A DNA stretch of 64,000 bases from Actinomadura montaniterrae (GCF_008923365.1 NZ_WBMR01000027.1:1-64000); one strand, 5' to 3'; counted from the first letter of the stretch, positions 1 to 8,963 are shown. Translations and numbers: made by a program. Notes: generated by a model from the sequence alone, not told the origin.

Positions 1-910
1 CCCGGGGCGTGCCGGGCGGGTCGTCGCCGCCACCGCCCGTGGCGAACAGGACGGCCAGGACGCCCGCCGCCGCGGCCGCCGCGACGCCCGCGGGGACGGC
101 CCAGGCGGGGAACGACGCGGCCGGGGCGAGGCCCCCGAACGGGGCGGTCGGGGCGGCCAGCAGCACGGCGCCGATCGGGAGCGCCCGCCGCAGCCGCCCG
201 TTCAGGTCGGCCATCTCCTCCGCGGTACGGCGGCACCGCTCGCAGGACTCCAGGTGACGGCGGAGCGCGCGGCTGCGGCGGCGGCCCGGCCGGCGGACGG
301 ACGCGGCGAGCTGCGCGGTGTACTCGGCGCAGTCCGGGTGCCCTTCGCAGCTCGCGGCGAGGTACGCCTGCCGGAGCCCCTCGCGGGCCCGGAAGGACAG
401 CTGGGCGACGGCGCCCGCCTCCATCCCGAGGATCTCCGCGACGCGCTGGACGGGCTCGTCCTCGATGACGGTGTGCCACAGGACGGTCTGCCAGCGCTCG
501 GGCAGCGACCGGAACGCGCGGACGAGGGCGTCCATCTCGTCGACGTCGGGCAGCTCCTCGGGCGGGCCGTCGGCCCATTCGGCGACCTGGTCGGTGACGA
601 CGGTGCGGCGGTCGGTGCGGGCCCAGTCCACGGCGGCGTTCCGCACGACCGTGTAGAGGTAGGGGCGGCACGCCTCGCGGGGGCCGCGGCCCTGCCGCAG
701 CGCCGCCAGCGTCCGGGTGAACGCCTCGCTGGCGAGGTCCTCGGCGAGGTACTGGTCGCGGACGAGCCCGCGGGCGTAGCCGAGGACCGCCGCATGGTGC
801 CGCCGGTACAGCTCGTCCGAGGCCCGCTCGTCGCCCGCGCCCGCGGCTGCCGCCAGATCGGCGTCCGGCTCCGTCCCCGCGGTCCCCGCGGTCCCCGCGC
901 CTGTCACCAC
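1..910 (-). CDS. ECF-like sigma factor with fused zinc-finger anti-sigma-like tail (3' end outside window)
   Basis: Likely redirects RNA polymerase to a small regulon. Read leftward from GTG 910 (GTG 907 and TTG 922 are alternatives), the frame is open to the window edge, about 303 codons. Residues about 30-95 resemble sigma-70 region 2 (YARGLVRDQYLAEDLASEAF, then a PYLYTVVRNAAVDWAR core). Residues about 120-175 resemble region 4 (LPERWQTVLWHTVIEDEPVQ, then RVAEILGM). Then comes HLESCERC, the H-x3-C-x2-C core of zinc-binding anti-sigma domains, and a hydrophobic stretch (VPAGVAAAAAAGVLAVLFA) that looks membrane-spanning. Sigma factor and redox- or membrane-linked control module therefore appear joined in one chain. 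The role of the tail is inferred. Confidence 0.8.
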   Translation of the reverse strand, partial: MVTGAGTAGTAGTEPDADLAAAAGAGDERASDELYRRHHAAVLGYARGLVRDQYLAEDLASEAFTRTLAALRQGRGPREACRPYLYTVVRNAAVDWARTDRRTVVTDQVAEWADGPPEELPDVDEMDALVRAFRSLPERWQTVLWHTVIEDEPVQRVAEILGMEAGAVAQLSFRAREGLRQAYLAASCEGHPDCAEYTAQLAASVRRPGRRRSRALRRHLESCERCRRTAEEMADLNGRLRRALPIGAVLLAAPTAPFGGLAPAASFPAWAVPAGVAAAAAAGVLAVLFATGGGGDDPPGTPR

Positions 911-1002
911 GACGACATCCAACCCAGAGCACGCATCTGATCACAACCCTCGTAGGTCGCCATCCGCCGCCCCGTAAGACGCCCGAACACTCACTTGATT
1001 AC

Positions 1003-1080
1003 GAAGTTTCCGGAAGTTTCCTGAGCATCAGGACGCGCACCTGTGCCCGGCTTAAAAAGACGGGTCTGTTTTTTTATGCT
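1003..1080 (+). promoter_or_regulatory. Repeat and promoter-like region upstream of the SDR gene
   Basis: GAAGTTTCC occurs twice in tandem (1003-1011 and 1013-1021), which could be a regulator site. A -10-like TATGCT (1075-1080) lies only 11 bp before the ATG at 1092, so the transcript may be nearly leaderless. The -35 candidate (TTAAAA near 1052) is weak. Seen by eye only. Confidence 0.3.
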
Positions 1081-1091
1081 ACCGTCCCGGC

Positions 1092-1970
1092 ATGATCTAC
1101 GACTCCGCACGCTGGGCGGCCACCCTCGCGGGCCGGCGCGTGCTGATCACCGGGGCGGCGCGCGGCATCGGCGCGGCGCTCGCGGCCCGGCTGCACGAGC
1201 GCGGCGCGCGGGTCGCCCTGGCCGGCCTCGAACCGGACCTGCTCGGCCCCGTCGCCGCCGCCTGCGGCGACGCCCCCTGGTGGACCTGCGACGTGACCGA
1301 CCGCGACCGGGTCCATACCGTCGTAGACGAAGCGGCGCGCGCGCTCGGCGGCCTGGACGTCGTCGTAGCGAACGCGGGCGTCGCCGCACAGATGCCGGTG
1401 ATCGGCGGCGACCCGGCGGTGCTGGAGCAGAGCCTGCGGGTCAACGTGCTCGGCGTCCACAACACGCTGTCGGCCGCGGGCCCCCACATCAGCCACCGGC
1501 GCGGCTACGCCCTGAGCGTCGCGTCGCTCGCCGCCGCCCTCCACCTCCCGCTGCTCGGCGCCTACAGCGCGTCCAAGGCGGCGGTCGAGGCGCTCGGCGA
1601 CACGCTGCGCATCGAACTGCGGCCCTGGGGCGCCAAGGCGGGCGTCGCCTACTTCGGCGAGCTCGACACCGACATGACCAGCCGCGGGTTCGGCACCGAG
1701 GCCGCCGCGACGCTCTCCCAGGGCGCGCGCGGGGCGATGGTGTCGCGGGTCGCGCCCCTCAAGGCCGGGATCGACGCGCTGGAGCGCGGCATCGCCCGCC
1801 GGTCCCGCCGGATCGTCGCGCCCTGGTGGGTGGCCGGGGCGCTGCCCGCGCGCGCGGCGATCCAGCCCCTGCTGGACCGGACCGTCCAGCCGAGCCTGCG
1901 CCGCGCGCTGGAGATCGCGCGCGAGGAGCACGCCGCCCTGACCACCCCGCAAGCGGACCGCGCGCTGTGA
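1092..1970 (+). CDS. Short-chain dehydrogenase/reductase (SDR)
   Basis: NAD(P)-dependent cytosolic oxidoreductase of 292 aa, a normal length for a classical SDR. It shows the Rossmann glycine motif TGAARGIG near residue 20, NAG around residue 94, a Ser (SVAS) and the catalytic YSASK. The substrate cannot be read from the sequence. The C-terminal extension (PWWVAGALPARAAIQPLLD) resembles SDRs that act on lipids or terpenoids, but that is only a resemblance. It overlaps the next gene by 4 nt (GTGA), so the two are probably cotranslated. Confidence 0.9.
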   Translation: MIYDSARWAATLAGRRVLITGAARGIGAALAARLHERGARVALAGLEPDLLGPVAAACGDAPWWTCDVTDRDRVHTVVDEAARALGGLDVVVANAGVAAQMPVIGGDPAVLEQSLRVNVLGVHNTLSAAGPHISHRRGYALSVASLAAALHLPLLGAYSASKAAVEALGDTLRIELRPWGAKAGVAYFGELDTDMTSRGFGTEAAATLSQGARGAMVSRVAPLKAGIDALERGIARRSRRIVAPWWVAGALPARAAIQPLLDRTVQPSLRRALEIAREEHAALTTPQADRAL

Positions 1971-2527
1971 GCGCCGAACCGGACGCGCCGCGCGTCGCGC
2001 CCGGCGGCCGCCGCGACGTCGGGCCGCTCAACTGGCTGATCTGCGCGGTCTCCGGACGGGTCGCCGGAACCGGCCCGCCCAACCTGTTCCTGACCCTCGC
2101 GCGGCAGCGCGGCCTGTTCCGCGGCTGGCTCTGGTTCGGCGGGCGCCTCATGCCGGGCGGCAAGCTGAAGCGCCGCGAGACCGAGCTGGTGATCCTCCGC
2201 GTCGCCCACCTGCGCGAATGCCGCTACGAGTTCGACCACCACGTGCGGCTCGCGCGCCGCGCCGGAGTCCGCGCGGCGGACGTCGAACGCGTCAAGGAAG
2301 GCCCGGACGCCGACGGCTGGAGGCCCCGCGAGCAGGCCGTCCTCGCCGCCGCGGACGAGCTGCACCACCGGCAGGACCTCTCCGACGAGACCTGGGCGCG
2401 CCTGCGGGCCCGGCTCTCCGAACCCGAATGCGTCGAGCTGTGCATGCTCGCCGGCCACTACGAGATGCTCGCGACCGTGATCACCGCGCTGCGCGTGCGT
2501 CCCGACCAGCCCCGTCCGCGACGCTGA
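1967..2527 (+). CDS. Carboxymuconolactone decarboxylase (CMD/AhpD-like) family protein
   Basis: 186 aa starting at the GTG that overlaps the SDR stop. The region LKRRETELVILRVAHLRECRYEFDHHVRLARR matches the helical CMD fold, where a Cys and a His near this point are functional in AhpD-type peroxidase helpers. Here ECRYEFDHH keeps one Cys and a His rather than the full CxxC, so peroxidase-partner activity is doubtful. Coupling to the SDR suggests a shared catabolic or detoxification step. Confidence 0.8.
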   Translation: MSAEPDAPRVAPGGRRDVGPLNWLICAVSGRVAGTGPPNLFLTLARQRGLFRGWLWFGGRLMPGGKLKRRETELVILRVAHLRECRYEFDHHVRLARRAGVRAADVERVKEGPDADGWRPREQAVLAAADELHHRQDLSDETWARLRARLSEPECVELCMLAGHYEMLATVITALRVRPDQPRPRR

Positions 2528-2550
2528 CCCCAGCCCCCGGGAGGTCCCGA

Positions 2551-3930
2551 ATGCGCACACGACGGTTCATCACCACGACGCTGCTGCTCGCGGGAACCCC
2601 TGGCCTGGCGATCGCCGCCGGAGCATGGCAGCCCGCCGCCGCGGCCCAGCCCACTGCCGCGCGGGCCGCCGCGTCCGTGCGGTTCGCCGACGCCGCCGGC
2701 ATCCATGTGGAGCGCGTCCAGCGGATCGACGACCGGCAGTACGCGGTCCGGGTCGGCACCGCCGCCCTGGGGCGGGCCGTGGACGTCCGCATCCTGCTCC
2801 CGGCGGGCTACGACGCGCGGAAGACCACCCGGTATCCCGTCCTGTACCTGTTCCACGGGACGGGCGGGCGCGCGTACGACTGGGTCCAGAAGGGTGACGC
2901 CGAGGCCACCACCGCCGGGAAGCCGCTGATCACCGTCATGCCGGACGCCGGGTTCGATGGCGACGGCGGCGGCTGGTTCACGGACTGGGCCGACCCGAAG
3001 ACCAAGCTCGGCCCGTCCCGATGGGAGACGTTCCACGTCGGGCAGCTCGTCCCCTGGATCGACCGCAACCTGCGGACGGTCGCCGACCGGCGCGGCAGGG
3101 CCGTCGCGGGCCTGTCGCAGGGCGGGTTCGGCGCGATGAGCTACGCCGCCCGGCATCCCGACATGTTCGGGTCCGCGACGTCGTTCTCCGGCGCCCCCGA
3201 CATCGCCTACGACCCGGTCACCGCCGCCGGCGCGTACGGCGTGATCTCCTACGTCGCCGCCGTGGACGACGGCGTCCCGCCCGACGCGATCTTCGGCTCG
3301 CGGTTCGCCGACGCGATCAACTGGCGCGGCCACGACCCCGCCACCCTCGCCGCCAACCTGCGCGCGACCCGCCTGTCGCTCTACACCGCCACCGGCCTCC
3401 CCGGGCCCCTCGACCAGGGGATCCCCGACCCGGCGGCGGTCGGGATCGAGGCCCTCACCCACCAGTCGACGCTGACCTTCCACCGCCGGATCCAGCGGCT
3501 GGGCATCCCGAGCCGGTTCGACGACTACACCTTCGGCACGCACACGTTCCCCTACTGGGCGCGGGACCTGCGCCAGGAGATCGGCCCGCTGATGCGCGCG
3601 TTCGCCCACCCGGCCCGTCCGCCCGCGAGCGTCTCCTACACCTCGATCGACCGGTCCTGGACGCAGTGGGGCTGGACGGTCTCCCTCGACCGGCGCGCAC
3701 CCCGGGAGTTCAGCGAGCTCAGCGGCGCCACGTCCACCGGTTTCACCCTGAGGTCGAGCGGCACCGCGACCGTCACCACGCCCGCGTCCTACCGCCCGGG
3801 CGCCCGCTATACCGTCACGACCGGAACCCGCCGCATCACCACGAAGGCCACCGCGTCCGGCCGCCTGACCTTCACCCTCCCGCCGGCCCCGACCATCCGA
3901 GCCGAGATCACCGCCGCACCCTCCCGCTGA
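2551..3930 (+). CDS. Secreted alpha/beta-hydrolase esterase (antigen 85/esterase D-like)
   Basis: 459 aa with an N-terminal Arg pair, a hydrophobic stretch and an Ala-rich cleavage region (GLAIAAGAWQPAAAA), so probably exported. An esterase D/antigen 85 type alpha/beta-hydrolase fold spans about residues 50-360: LYLFHGTGG (oxyanion region), the nucleophile elbow GLSQGGFG, and a late His in FGTHTFPYW. The last 100 residues are a separate beta-rich region that may bind substrate or cell wall. It starts 24 nt after the CMD gene and may be the third gene of that operon. Substrate unknown. Confidence 0.82.
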   Translation: MRTRRFITTTLLLAGTPGLAIAAGAWQPAAAAQPTAARAAASVRFADAAGIHVERVQRIDDRQYAVRVGTAALGRAVDVRILLPAGYDARKTTRYPVLYLFHGTGGRAYDWVQKGDAEATTAGKPLITVMPDAGFDGDGGGWFTDWADPKTKLGPSRWETFHVGQLVPWIDRNLRTVADRRGRAVAGLSQGGFGAMSYAARHPDMFGSATSFSGAPDIAYDPVTAAGAYGVISYVAAVDDGVPPDAIFGSRFADAINWRGHDPATLAANLRATRLSLYTATGLPGPLDQGIPDPAAVGIEALTHQSTLTFHRRIQRLGIPSRFDDYTFGTHTFPYWARDLRQEIGPLMRAFAHPARPPASVSYTSIDRSWTQWGWTVSLDRRAPREFSELSGATSTGFTLRSSGTATVTTPASYRPGARYTVTTGTRRITTKATASGRLTFTLPPAPTIRAEITAAPSR

Positions 3931-3932
3931 GG

Positions 3933-4559
3933 TCAGCCGTCGAGGACGCCGGAGCGGGCGAGGGCGCGAACGTGCTCGACGATCGGCGGGCCGACGGCGC
4001 GGAGGGCGGCCATGTCGCCGGACGCGACCGCCGGGGTCACCATCGTCCCGACCGCCGCGACGACGACCTGGCAGGCGAACCGCGCCCGCTCCCCGGTCGC
4101 GCCCATCAGGTCGGCGAGCGCCGCCGCCAGGTCGCGCTGGACGGCGGAGCGGCGCGCGACGGCCTCCGGGCCGGCGGCGAACACCTCCACCAGGAACACC
4201 CGCGCGTAGCCCGGCTCGGACGCGAGGACGTCCAGGTACACGGTGATCGCCCGCTCGAACCGGTCGGCCGGGTCGGCGCCGCCCTGCGCCGCCTCCGCGA
4301 GCCGGTCCCGCACCAGCTGCCCGGCCTGGTCGAACGCCGCCATGAAGCAGTCGAGCTTGGACGAGAACAGCCGGTAGAAGCTCTGCCGGGACACCCGGGC
4401 CCGCTTCAGCACGTCCTCCACGGAGGTGCCGGCGTACCCCTTCTCGGTCATCGCCTCGGCCATGGCGGACAGCAGGCGCCCGCGGTGGACGCGGTCGACC
4501 TCCGCACGGGACAGCGCGTGGCGGCCCCGCGGGAGCCGGGAGGGCGAGGACTGCGGCAC
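3933..4559 (-). CDS. TetR family transcriptional regulator
   Basis: 208 aa from GTG 4559. A longer frame to 4712 exists but its extra N-terminus looks non-coding. The N-terminal helix-turn-helix is clear: AMAEAMTEKGYAGTSVEDVL then ARVSRQSFYRLFSSKLDC. The C-terminal ligand-binding half is Ala-rich and unlike characterised members. It converges on the esterase gene with 2 nt between stops. It may control itself or a neighbour; ligand unknown. Confidence 0.88.
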   Translation of the reverse strand: MPQSSPSRLPRGRHALSRAEVDRVHRGRLLSAMAEAMTEKGYAGTSVEDVLKRARVSRQSFYRLFSSKLDCFMAAFDQAGQLVRDRLAEAAQGGADPADRFERAITVYLDVLASEPGYARVFLVEVFAAGPEAVARRSAVQRDLAAALADLMGATGERARFACQVVVAAVGTMVTPAVASGDMAALRAVGPPIVEHVRALARSGVLDG

Positions 4560-4768
4560 CCGATCACGATAGAGCACCCGCCCGCGGCGCCGGCCCGTCC
4601 GGAAAACGGGGATGAGACCGGTGTGATGGCATTCACCGGATGGTCCGTACACTGGGCGAACGGGATCGTGGAGGCGGTCCTGCGTTTCGGCGCGCCGTGA
4701 CCCTACCTTCACGTACGCGGTGGGACGTACGTCACACTATGCATGTAGGTGTTTCGAGGAGGAGAAGC

Positions 4769-5455
4769 GTGACCGACCGCGACGTGGACGTTCTGAGCAG
4801 AGCCCCGCTCTTCGAGGCCCTCGACGAGCAGGGTGCCAAGGCGCTGCGCGCCAACGTGACGGAGGTGCGCCTGGCCCGCGGCCAGACGCTCTTCAACGAG
4901 GGGGAGACGGGCGACCGGCTGTACGTCGTCCTGGAAGGCAAGATCAAGCTGACCCGGACGGCGCCGGACGGCCGGGAGAACCTGCTGAGCGTGCTCGGCC
5001 CGAGCGAGATGTTCGGCGAGCTGTCGCTGTTCGACCCGCGGCCCCGCACCGCCAGCGCGATCGCGGTGACCGAGTGCCGGCTGGCCGGGCTCGGCCACGA
5101 CGACCTGCGGCCGTGGCTGACCGGGCACCCCGAGGTCGCCGTGCAGCTGCTGCGCGCGCTCGCGCAGCGGCTCCGCAAGACCAACGACGTGATGGCCGAC
5201 CTGGTCTTCACCGACGTGCCGGGCCGGGTCGCGAAGGCGCTGCTGGACCTCGCCGAGCGGTTCGGGCAGCCGTCCGAGGCGGGCCTGCACGTGCATCACG
5301 ACCTCACGCAGGAGGAGCTGGCGCAGCTCGTCGGCGCGTCCCGGGAGACGGTCAACAAGGCCCTCGCGGACTTCGCGCAGCGCAACTGGCTGCGGATCGA
5401 GGCGCGCGCCGTGGTGATCCTCGACATCGAGCGGCTGCGCAAGCGCTCCAAGTAG
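4769..5455 (+). CDS. crp: Crp/FNR family global regulator (GlxR/Crp-like)
   Basis: 228 aa cAMP-receptor-type regulator. The cyclic-nucleotide-binding domain spans residues about 10-125 (NEGETGDRLYVVLEGKIKL, then GELSLFDPRPRTASA, the phosphate-binding cassette). The C-terminal winged helix holds LTQEELAQLVGASRETVNKA. Start GTG 4769 has a strong GAGGAGGAG ribosome site 5 nt upstream; the frame extends further 5' but without that support. Sequence and position (next to an MBL hydrolase, upstream of the ArsA/whiB/PBP block) match the actinobacterial Crp/GlxR orthologue, which controls carbon metabolism, development and cell-wall genes. Confidence 0.93.
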   Translation: MTDRDVDVLSRAPLFEALDEQGAKALRANVTEVRLARGQTLFNEGETGDRLYVVLEGKIKLTRTAPDGRENLLSVLGPSEMFGELSLFDPRPRTASAIAVTECRLAGLGHDDLRPWLTGHPEVAVQLLRALAQRLRKTNDVMADLVFTDVPGRVAKALLDLAERFGQPSEAGLHVHHDLTQEELAQLVGASRETVNKALADFAQRNWLRIEARAVVILDIERLRKRSK

Positions 5456-5522
5456 GGGCCGCCCGCCCGGCGAGGCCGGCGCCGGCGGCCGTCCCGGCCT
5501 CCGCCCAGCGGCGCGCGGAGCG

Positions 5523-6320
5523 TCAGGGGCGCTCGTTCAGGTAGTCCAGCTGCGACTGGACGGACCACTCGGCCGCCGGCCAGAGCGACTTGTCTACGTC
5601 CGCGTAGACGACCTCGACGACCTCGCGGGCCGTGCGCGCGCCCGCCGCGACGGCGGCCTCGACCTGCGCGAGCCTTTCGCGCCGGTGGTCGATGTAGTGG
5701 TCGAGGGCGGCGAGCGGGTCGTCCAGTTTCGGGCCGTGCCCGGGGAGGATCACGGCCGCGTCCTGGTCGGCGGAGAACGCGCGCAGCCGGTCCAGCGAGC
5801 TCAGGTAGTCGCCGAGCTTGCCCTCCAGCACGGTGGTCCCGTAGCCGAGGACGGTGTCGCCGGTGAGGACGGCGCGGTCCGCCGGCAGCCAGAACGTGAG
5901 CGAGTCGTCGCTGTGGCCCGGGGTCTCCATGATCCGCAGTTCGAGGCCGCCGGTGGTGACGACGTCGCCCTCGCCGAGCCCCTCGTCGCCGAGCCGGTGC
6001 GCCGGGTCGAGGGCCCGCACCTTGACGCCGCCCCCCTTGCCGCCCCCCGCGAGCTCGGCGAACTTCGCGGCGCCCGCCGAGTGGTCGGGGTGGCCGTGGG
6101 TGAGCAGGACGAGGCCGACCCGCCGGCCCTGGCCGGCGACCAGGTCCGCGACGCGGCGCAGGTGCTTGCCGTCCTTGGGGCCGGGGTCGACGACGACGAC
6201 CTCCTCGGCGCCGGGCTCGCCGATGATCCAGGTGTTGGTGCCGTCCAGGGTCATCGCGGACGGGTTCGGCGCGAGCACGCAGGTCGCCCGCTCCGTACCC
6301 ATCCCATCGATCTCGCTCAT
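5523..6320 (-). CDS. Metallo-beta-lactamase fold hydrolase
   Basis: 265 aa from ATG 6320. The frame runs back to 6452, but homologues begin near the chosen Met. Metal ligands are visible as THGHPDHSAG (HxHxDH), the later His in TPGHSDDS, Asp in LTGDTVLG and His in LPGHGP. This is the glyoxalase II/LACTB2-like hydrolase that sits beside crp in actinobacteria (Rv3677c position). Probably a cytosolic thioesterase or nuclease-like hydrolase; substrate not known. Confidence 0.9.
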   Translation of the reverse strand: MSEIDGMGTERATCVLAPNPSAMTLDGTNTWIIGEPGAEEVVVVDPGPKDGKHLRRVADLVAGQGRRVGLVLLTHGHPDHSAGAAKFAELAGGGKGGGVKVRALDPAHRLGDEGLGEGDVVTTGGLELRIMETPGHSDDSLTFWLPADRAVLTGDTVLGYGTTVLEGKLGDYLSSLDRLRAFSADQDAAVILPGHGPKLDDPLAALDHYIDHRRERLAQVEAAVAAGARTAREVVEVVYADVDKSLWPAAEWSVQSQLDYLNERP

Positions 6321-6519
6321 ATCGCCCATCCTGCCCGAGGCCCGATCGGGGTGGCGGACCGGGTTCCAGCCCAGCGTCTCCAGGTGCCGCAGCACGGACG
6401 TGCCGGCCAGCCGCCACATCACGGCCCGCGACCACGGCACCCGCCGCGTCACGCCCCGCCCCCCGGCGTCACGGCCCGCCCCCGGACTCGCGCTCTGGAC
6501 CCGGCGTCATGTCGGGCTC

Positions 6520-7368
6520 CTAGCCCTTCGGGTAGTACTCGGCGGCCTTCTCGGGCAGCACCAGCCACGCCTCGCCGTCGATGATCTCGGCGGTGGGCTC
6601 GTGCACGATGATCTCGCGGGGCGCGGCGAGCGCGTCCGCGACCGTGCCGAACGCGGCCAGCTCGCTCAGCGTCGCCAGGGTCGGCGGCAGCATGAACCAT
6701 TCACCGGCCTGCGCGCGTTCCACGGCCTCCGCCGGGCGCACCCACGCGACCTGGTCTGCCTCGGTGCTGACGTCGCGCGCGCGCTGCCCCTCGGGCATCG
6801 CGGCGACGAAGAACCGGGTGTCGTAGCGCTTCGGCTCGATCTTCGGGGTGATCCAGTGCGCCCACGGGCGCAGCAGGTCCGAGCGCAGCACGAGGCCGCG
6901 CCGGTCCAGGAACCCGCCGAACGACTGGGACCGGTCCAGCAGTGCCTGCCGGTCGGCCTCCCAGTCGTCGCCGCGAGTGTCGTCCACGACCGTGTCGCCG
7001 GTCGGGCCGGCCAGCAGGACGAGCGTCTCCTCGAACGTCTCCCGGACCGCCGCGCACACCAGCTCGCGGGCGGTCTTCTCGTCGGCCTTGAACGCCGCGC
7101 CCCACTCCGCCGGGGACGGCCCGGACCAGGCGAGGTCGGCCTCGCCGTCGCGCGGGTCGACCGAGCCGCCGGGGAAGACGTAGGCGCCGGGCGCGAACGC
7201 CATGGACCGCACCCGGCGCAGCATGAACGCCTGCAGGCCGTACCGGTCGTGGTCGCGCAGGACGACGACGGTGGCGGCGTGCCGGGCGGGGGCGGGCCGC
7301 ACCCTGCCGGACAGGATGTCGTCGATCTGGTCCCGCATCGTCTCCGGCAGCTTCAGCCCGTTCACCAT
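6520..7368 (-). CDS. NUDIX hydrolase
   Basis: 282 aa from the Met at 7368 (upstream Met at 7404 possible); GGGCGGGGCG precedes it as a purine-rich site. The NUDIX box is split by a long insertion: FPGGSVDPRDGE then AAVRETFEETLVLL, giving the metal-binding R-E-x2-E-E core. The long insertion and total length fit the RNA-pyrophosphohydrolase/CoA-diphosphatase-like subgroup found beside MBL hydrolases in actinobacteria. It would hydrolyse a nucleoside diphosphate linked to X; the substrate cannot be assigned. Confidence 0.88.
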   Translation of the reverse strand: MVNGLKLPETMRDQIDDILSGRVRPAPARHAATVVVLRDHDRYGLQAFMLRRVRSMAFAPGAYVFPGGSVDPRDGEADLAWSGPSPAEWGAAFKADEKTARELVCAAVRETFEETLVLLAGPTGDTVVDDTRGDDWEADRQALLDRSQSFGGFLDRRGLVLRSDLLRPWAHWITPKIEPKRYDTRFFVAAMPEGQRARDVSTEADQVAWVRPAEAVERAQAGEWFMLPPTLATLSELAAFGTVADALAAPREIIVHEPTAEIIDGEAWLVLPEKAAEYYPKG

Positions 7369-7502
7369 CGCCCCGCCCAACTCGTCGCACTCATGGCGGT
7401 TCATTCGGACATACCGAATGGCATTCCGTCAACCCCGGCGTCCCGTCCGCCAGGCCCCGGACCAGGGGCCCGGCCACGGGCGGGCGGCGGTCCCGCCGCG
7501 GG

Positions 7503-7964
7503 TCAGGAGACCTCGGCGATCAGCTCGACCTCGACGGGCACGTTGCGCGGCAGCACGGCGACGCCCACGGCGCTGCGCGCGTGCTTGCCCGCGTCCCCGA
7601 ACACCTCGCCCAGCAGGTCGCTGGCGCCGTTGATCACTTGCGGCTGGCCGTAGAAGTCCGGGGCGGACGCGACGAACCCGACGACCTTGACGATCCGCAC
7701 CACCCGCGACAGCTCGCCGAGCTCGGCCTTCAGCGCCGCGACGCAGTTCAGCGCGCAGATCCGGGCCTGCTCGGCGGCCACCTCGGCGGAGACCTCCGCG
7801 CCGACCTTGCCGGTCACCTTGATCTCGCCCTTCACCAGCGGGACCTGCCCGGCGGTGTAGACGAGCGAGCCCGTCCGCGCGGTCGGGACGTACGACGCCA
7901 GCGGCGTGACGACCTCCGGCAGCTCCAGCCCCAGCTCGGTGATGCGCTCTTCGGGCGTGCTCAT
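7503..7964 (-). CDS. RidA family enamine/imine deaminase-like protein
   Basis: 153 aa, the standard single-domain length. RidA/YjgF features: LVYTAGQVPL, the mid-region AEQARICALNCVAALKAELG, and a beta-rich C-terminus NVPVEVELIAEVS. The ATG at 7964 is chosen because of the GAGGAGG site 7 nt upstream. RidA proteins release ammonia from reactive enamines made by PLP enzymes. The Arg normally near the C-terminus for carboxylate binding is not obvious, so substrate and activity are uncertain. Corresponds to the Rv3678c position. Confidence 0.9.
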   Translation of the reverse strand: MSTPEERITELGLELPEVVTPLASYVPTARTGSLVYTAGQVPLVKGEIKVTGKVGAEVSAEVAAEQARICALNCVAALKAELGELSRVVRIVKVVGFVASAPDFYGQPQVINGASDLLGEVFGDAGKHARSAVGVAVLPRNVPVEVELIAEVS

Positions 7965-8020
7965 GGCGTTCCTCCTCGTTGAGGCCTCATCGGGTGCCTG
8001 CTGATCAATTATCCGGGCGG

Positions 8021-8179
8021 CTACGACTGGATCTCGCGCTTGAAGTAGGCCACCAGGTTCTCCGGGTTCGGGCCCGGCAGGACGGTGACGAGCTCCCACC
8101 CGTCCTGGCCCCAGTTGTCGAGGATCTGCTTGGTCGCGTGTACCAGCAGCGGAACGGTCGCGTACTCCCACTTCTTCAT
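8021..8179 (-). CDS. Small DUF4177-type protein
   Basis: 52 aa from ATG 8179: MKKWEYATVPLLVHATKQIL, then NWGQDGWELVTVLPGPNP. The WEY...LN..G..GWELV pattern is that of DUF4177 proteins. A gene of this size precedes ridA in many actinobacteria (Rv3678A position). It lies 56 nt upstream of ridA on the same strand and is probably cotranscribed. No function is known. Confidence 0.85.
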   Translation of the reverse strand: MKKWEYATVPLLVHATKQILDNWGQDGWELVTVLPGPNPENLVAYFKREIQS

Positions 8180-8228
8180 GGGTTTCAGCCTAGCGATCAA
8201 CACCTGGCCGGCCCGCCCGAACCCGGCT

Positions 8229-8324
8229 TCAGAGCGCCGCCACCAGCGCGGCCGGGGCGACGAGGCCGTAGACCCCCATCCCGAGGAAGAGGACCGCGAC
8301 GACCGCGATCATTGCGGTGGGCAT
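8229..8324 (-). CDS. Possible 31-aa hydrophobic peptide
   Basis: A short frame with a GGAGGTC ribosome site 5 nt before its ATG encodes an almost entirely hydrophobic peptide with one membrane-span-like stretch (MIAVVAVLFLGMGVYGLVAP). It resembles the start of DUF4345-type membrane proteins, so it may be a true small protein or a remnant. Only the ribosome site and hydrophobicity support it. Confidence 0.4.
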   Translation of the reverse strand: MPTAMIAVVAVLFLGMGVYGLVAPAALVAAL

Positions 8325-8428
8325 GCTCGACCTCCGGGTCGCTCGCCGAATGCGCTCACCCGGGGATCATGGCCTGCCGCGCCGCGCGGGCGCTTTCAGG
8401 AACGTGCTGCGTCGTCGGGTGGCCGGGG

Positions 8429-8830
8429 TCAGTCCGCGGCGGCGTCGTAGTGTTCGCGGGAGGCGCGGATCTCGGCGATGTTGTGCTCGGCGAAATGCCG
8501 GACGGACGCGAGCAGCGGGACGAGGCGCTCGCCCAGCAGCGTCAGCGCGTACTCGACCTGGACCGGCACGGACGGGGTCACGCTGCGCGCCACGAACCCG
8601 TCCCGCTCGAGGGAGCGGAGCGTCTGCGTGAGCATCTTGGCGCTGACGCCCGGCAGGGCGCGCGCGAGGTCGGCGTACCGGCGCGGCCCCTGCGTCAGCT
8701 GGAACAGGACCACCGAGGTCCACTTGTTGCCGATCACGCCGAGGACGTCATGGGTCGGGCAGGCGTCCATGTAGGAGTCGAACGCGGCCTTCGCCTCCTG
8801 GCGCCGCTCGGCCGCGGTCATCGTCGTCAT
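8429..8830 (-). CDS. HxlR family transcriptional regulator
   Basis: 133 aa winged-helix regulator: the N-terminal Cys in DACPTHDVLGVIGNKWT, then FQLTQGPRRYADLARALPGVSAKMLTQTLRSLERDGFV, the HxlR core. The start has GGAGGTGAG upstream. It is divergent from the oxidoreductase at 8964, the usual arrangement where an HxlR protein represses an adjacent redox enzyme and responds to electrophiles. The single N-terminal Cys could be the sensor; this is inferred. Confidence 0.92.
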   Translation of the reverse strand: MTTMTAAERRQEAKAAFDSYMDACPTHDVLGVIGNKWTSVVLFQLTQGPRRYADLARALPGVSAKMLTQTLRSLERDGFVARSVTPSVPVQVEYALTLLGERLVPLLASVRHFAEHNIAEIRASREHYDAAAD

Positions 8831-8963
8831 GCTGCGGGCTCACCTCCGGGTGCCGATCGCACTCGTAAGTAACCTCTTCCGGCGCCGCGATGTTCCGGGT
8901 GACAGTGTGCTCATCCGCGGGGGTCATCCCCGCTCCCTCCCACGTCAGGAACGGAGTTTCGGC

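Noticed and set aside
2218..4700. Long plus-strand frames overlapping the CMD, esterase and TetR genes
   Set aside because: Arg/Pro/Ala-rich shadow translations caused by high GC; real genes lie in other frames with motifs.
4700..4760. Crp autoregulatory site (GTGA...TCAC pairs upstream of crp)
   Set aside because: Half-sites are separated by 8 instead of 6 bases, so they do not fit the GlxR/Crp consensus.
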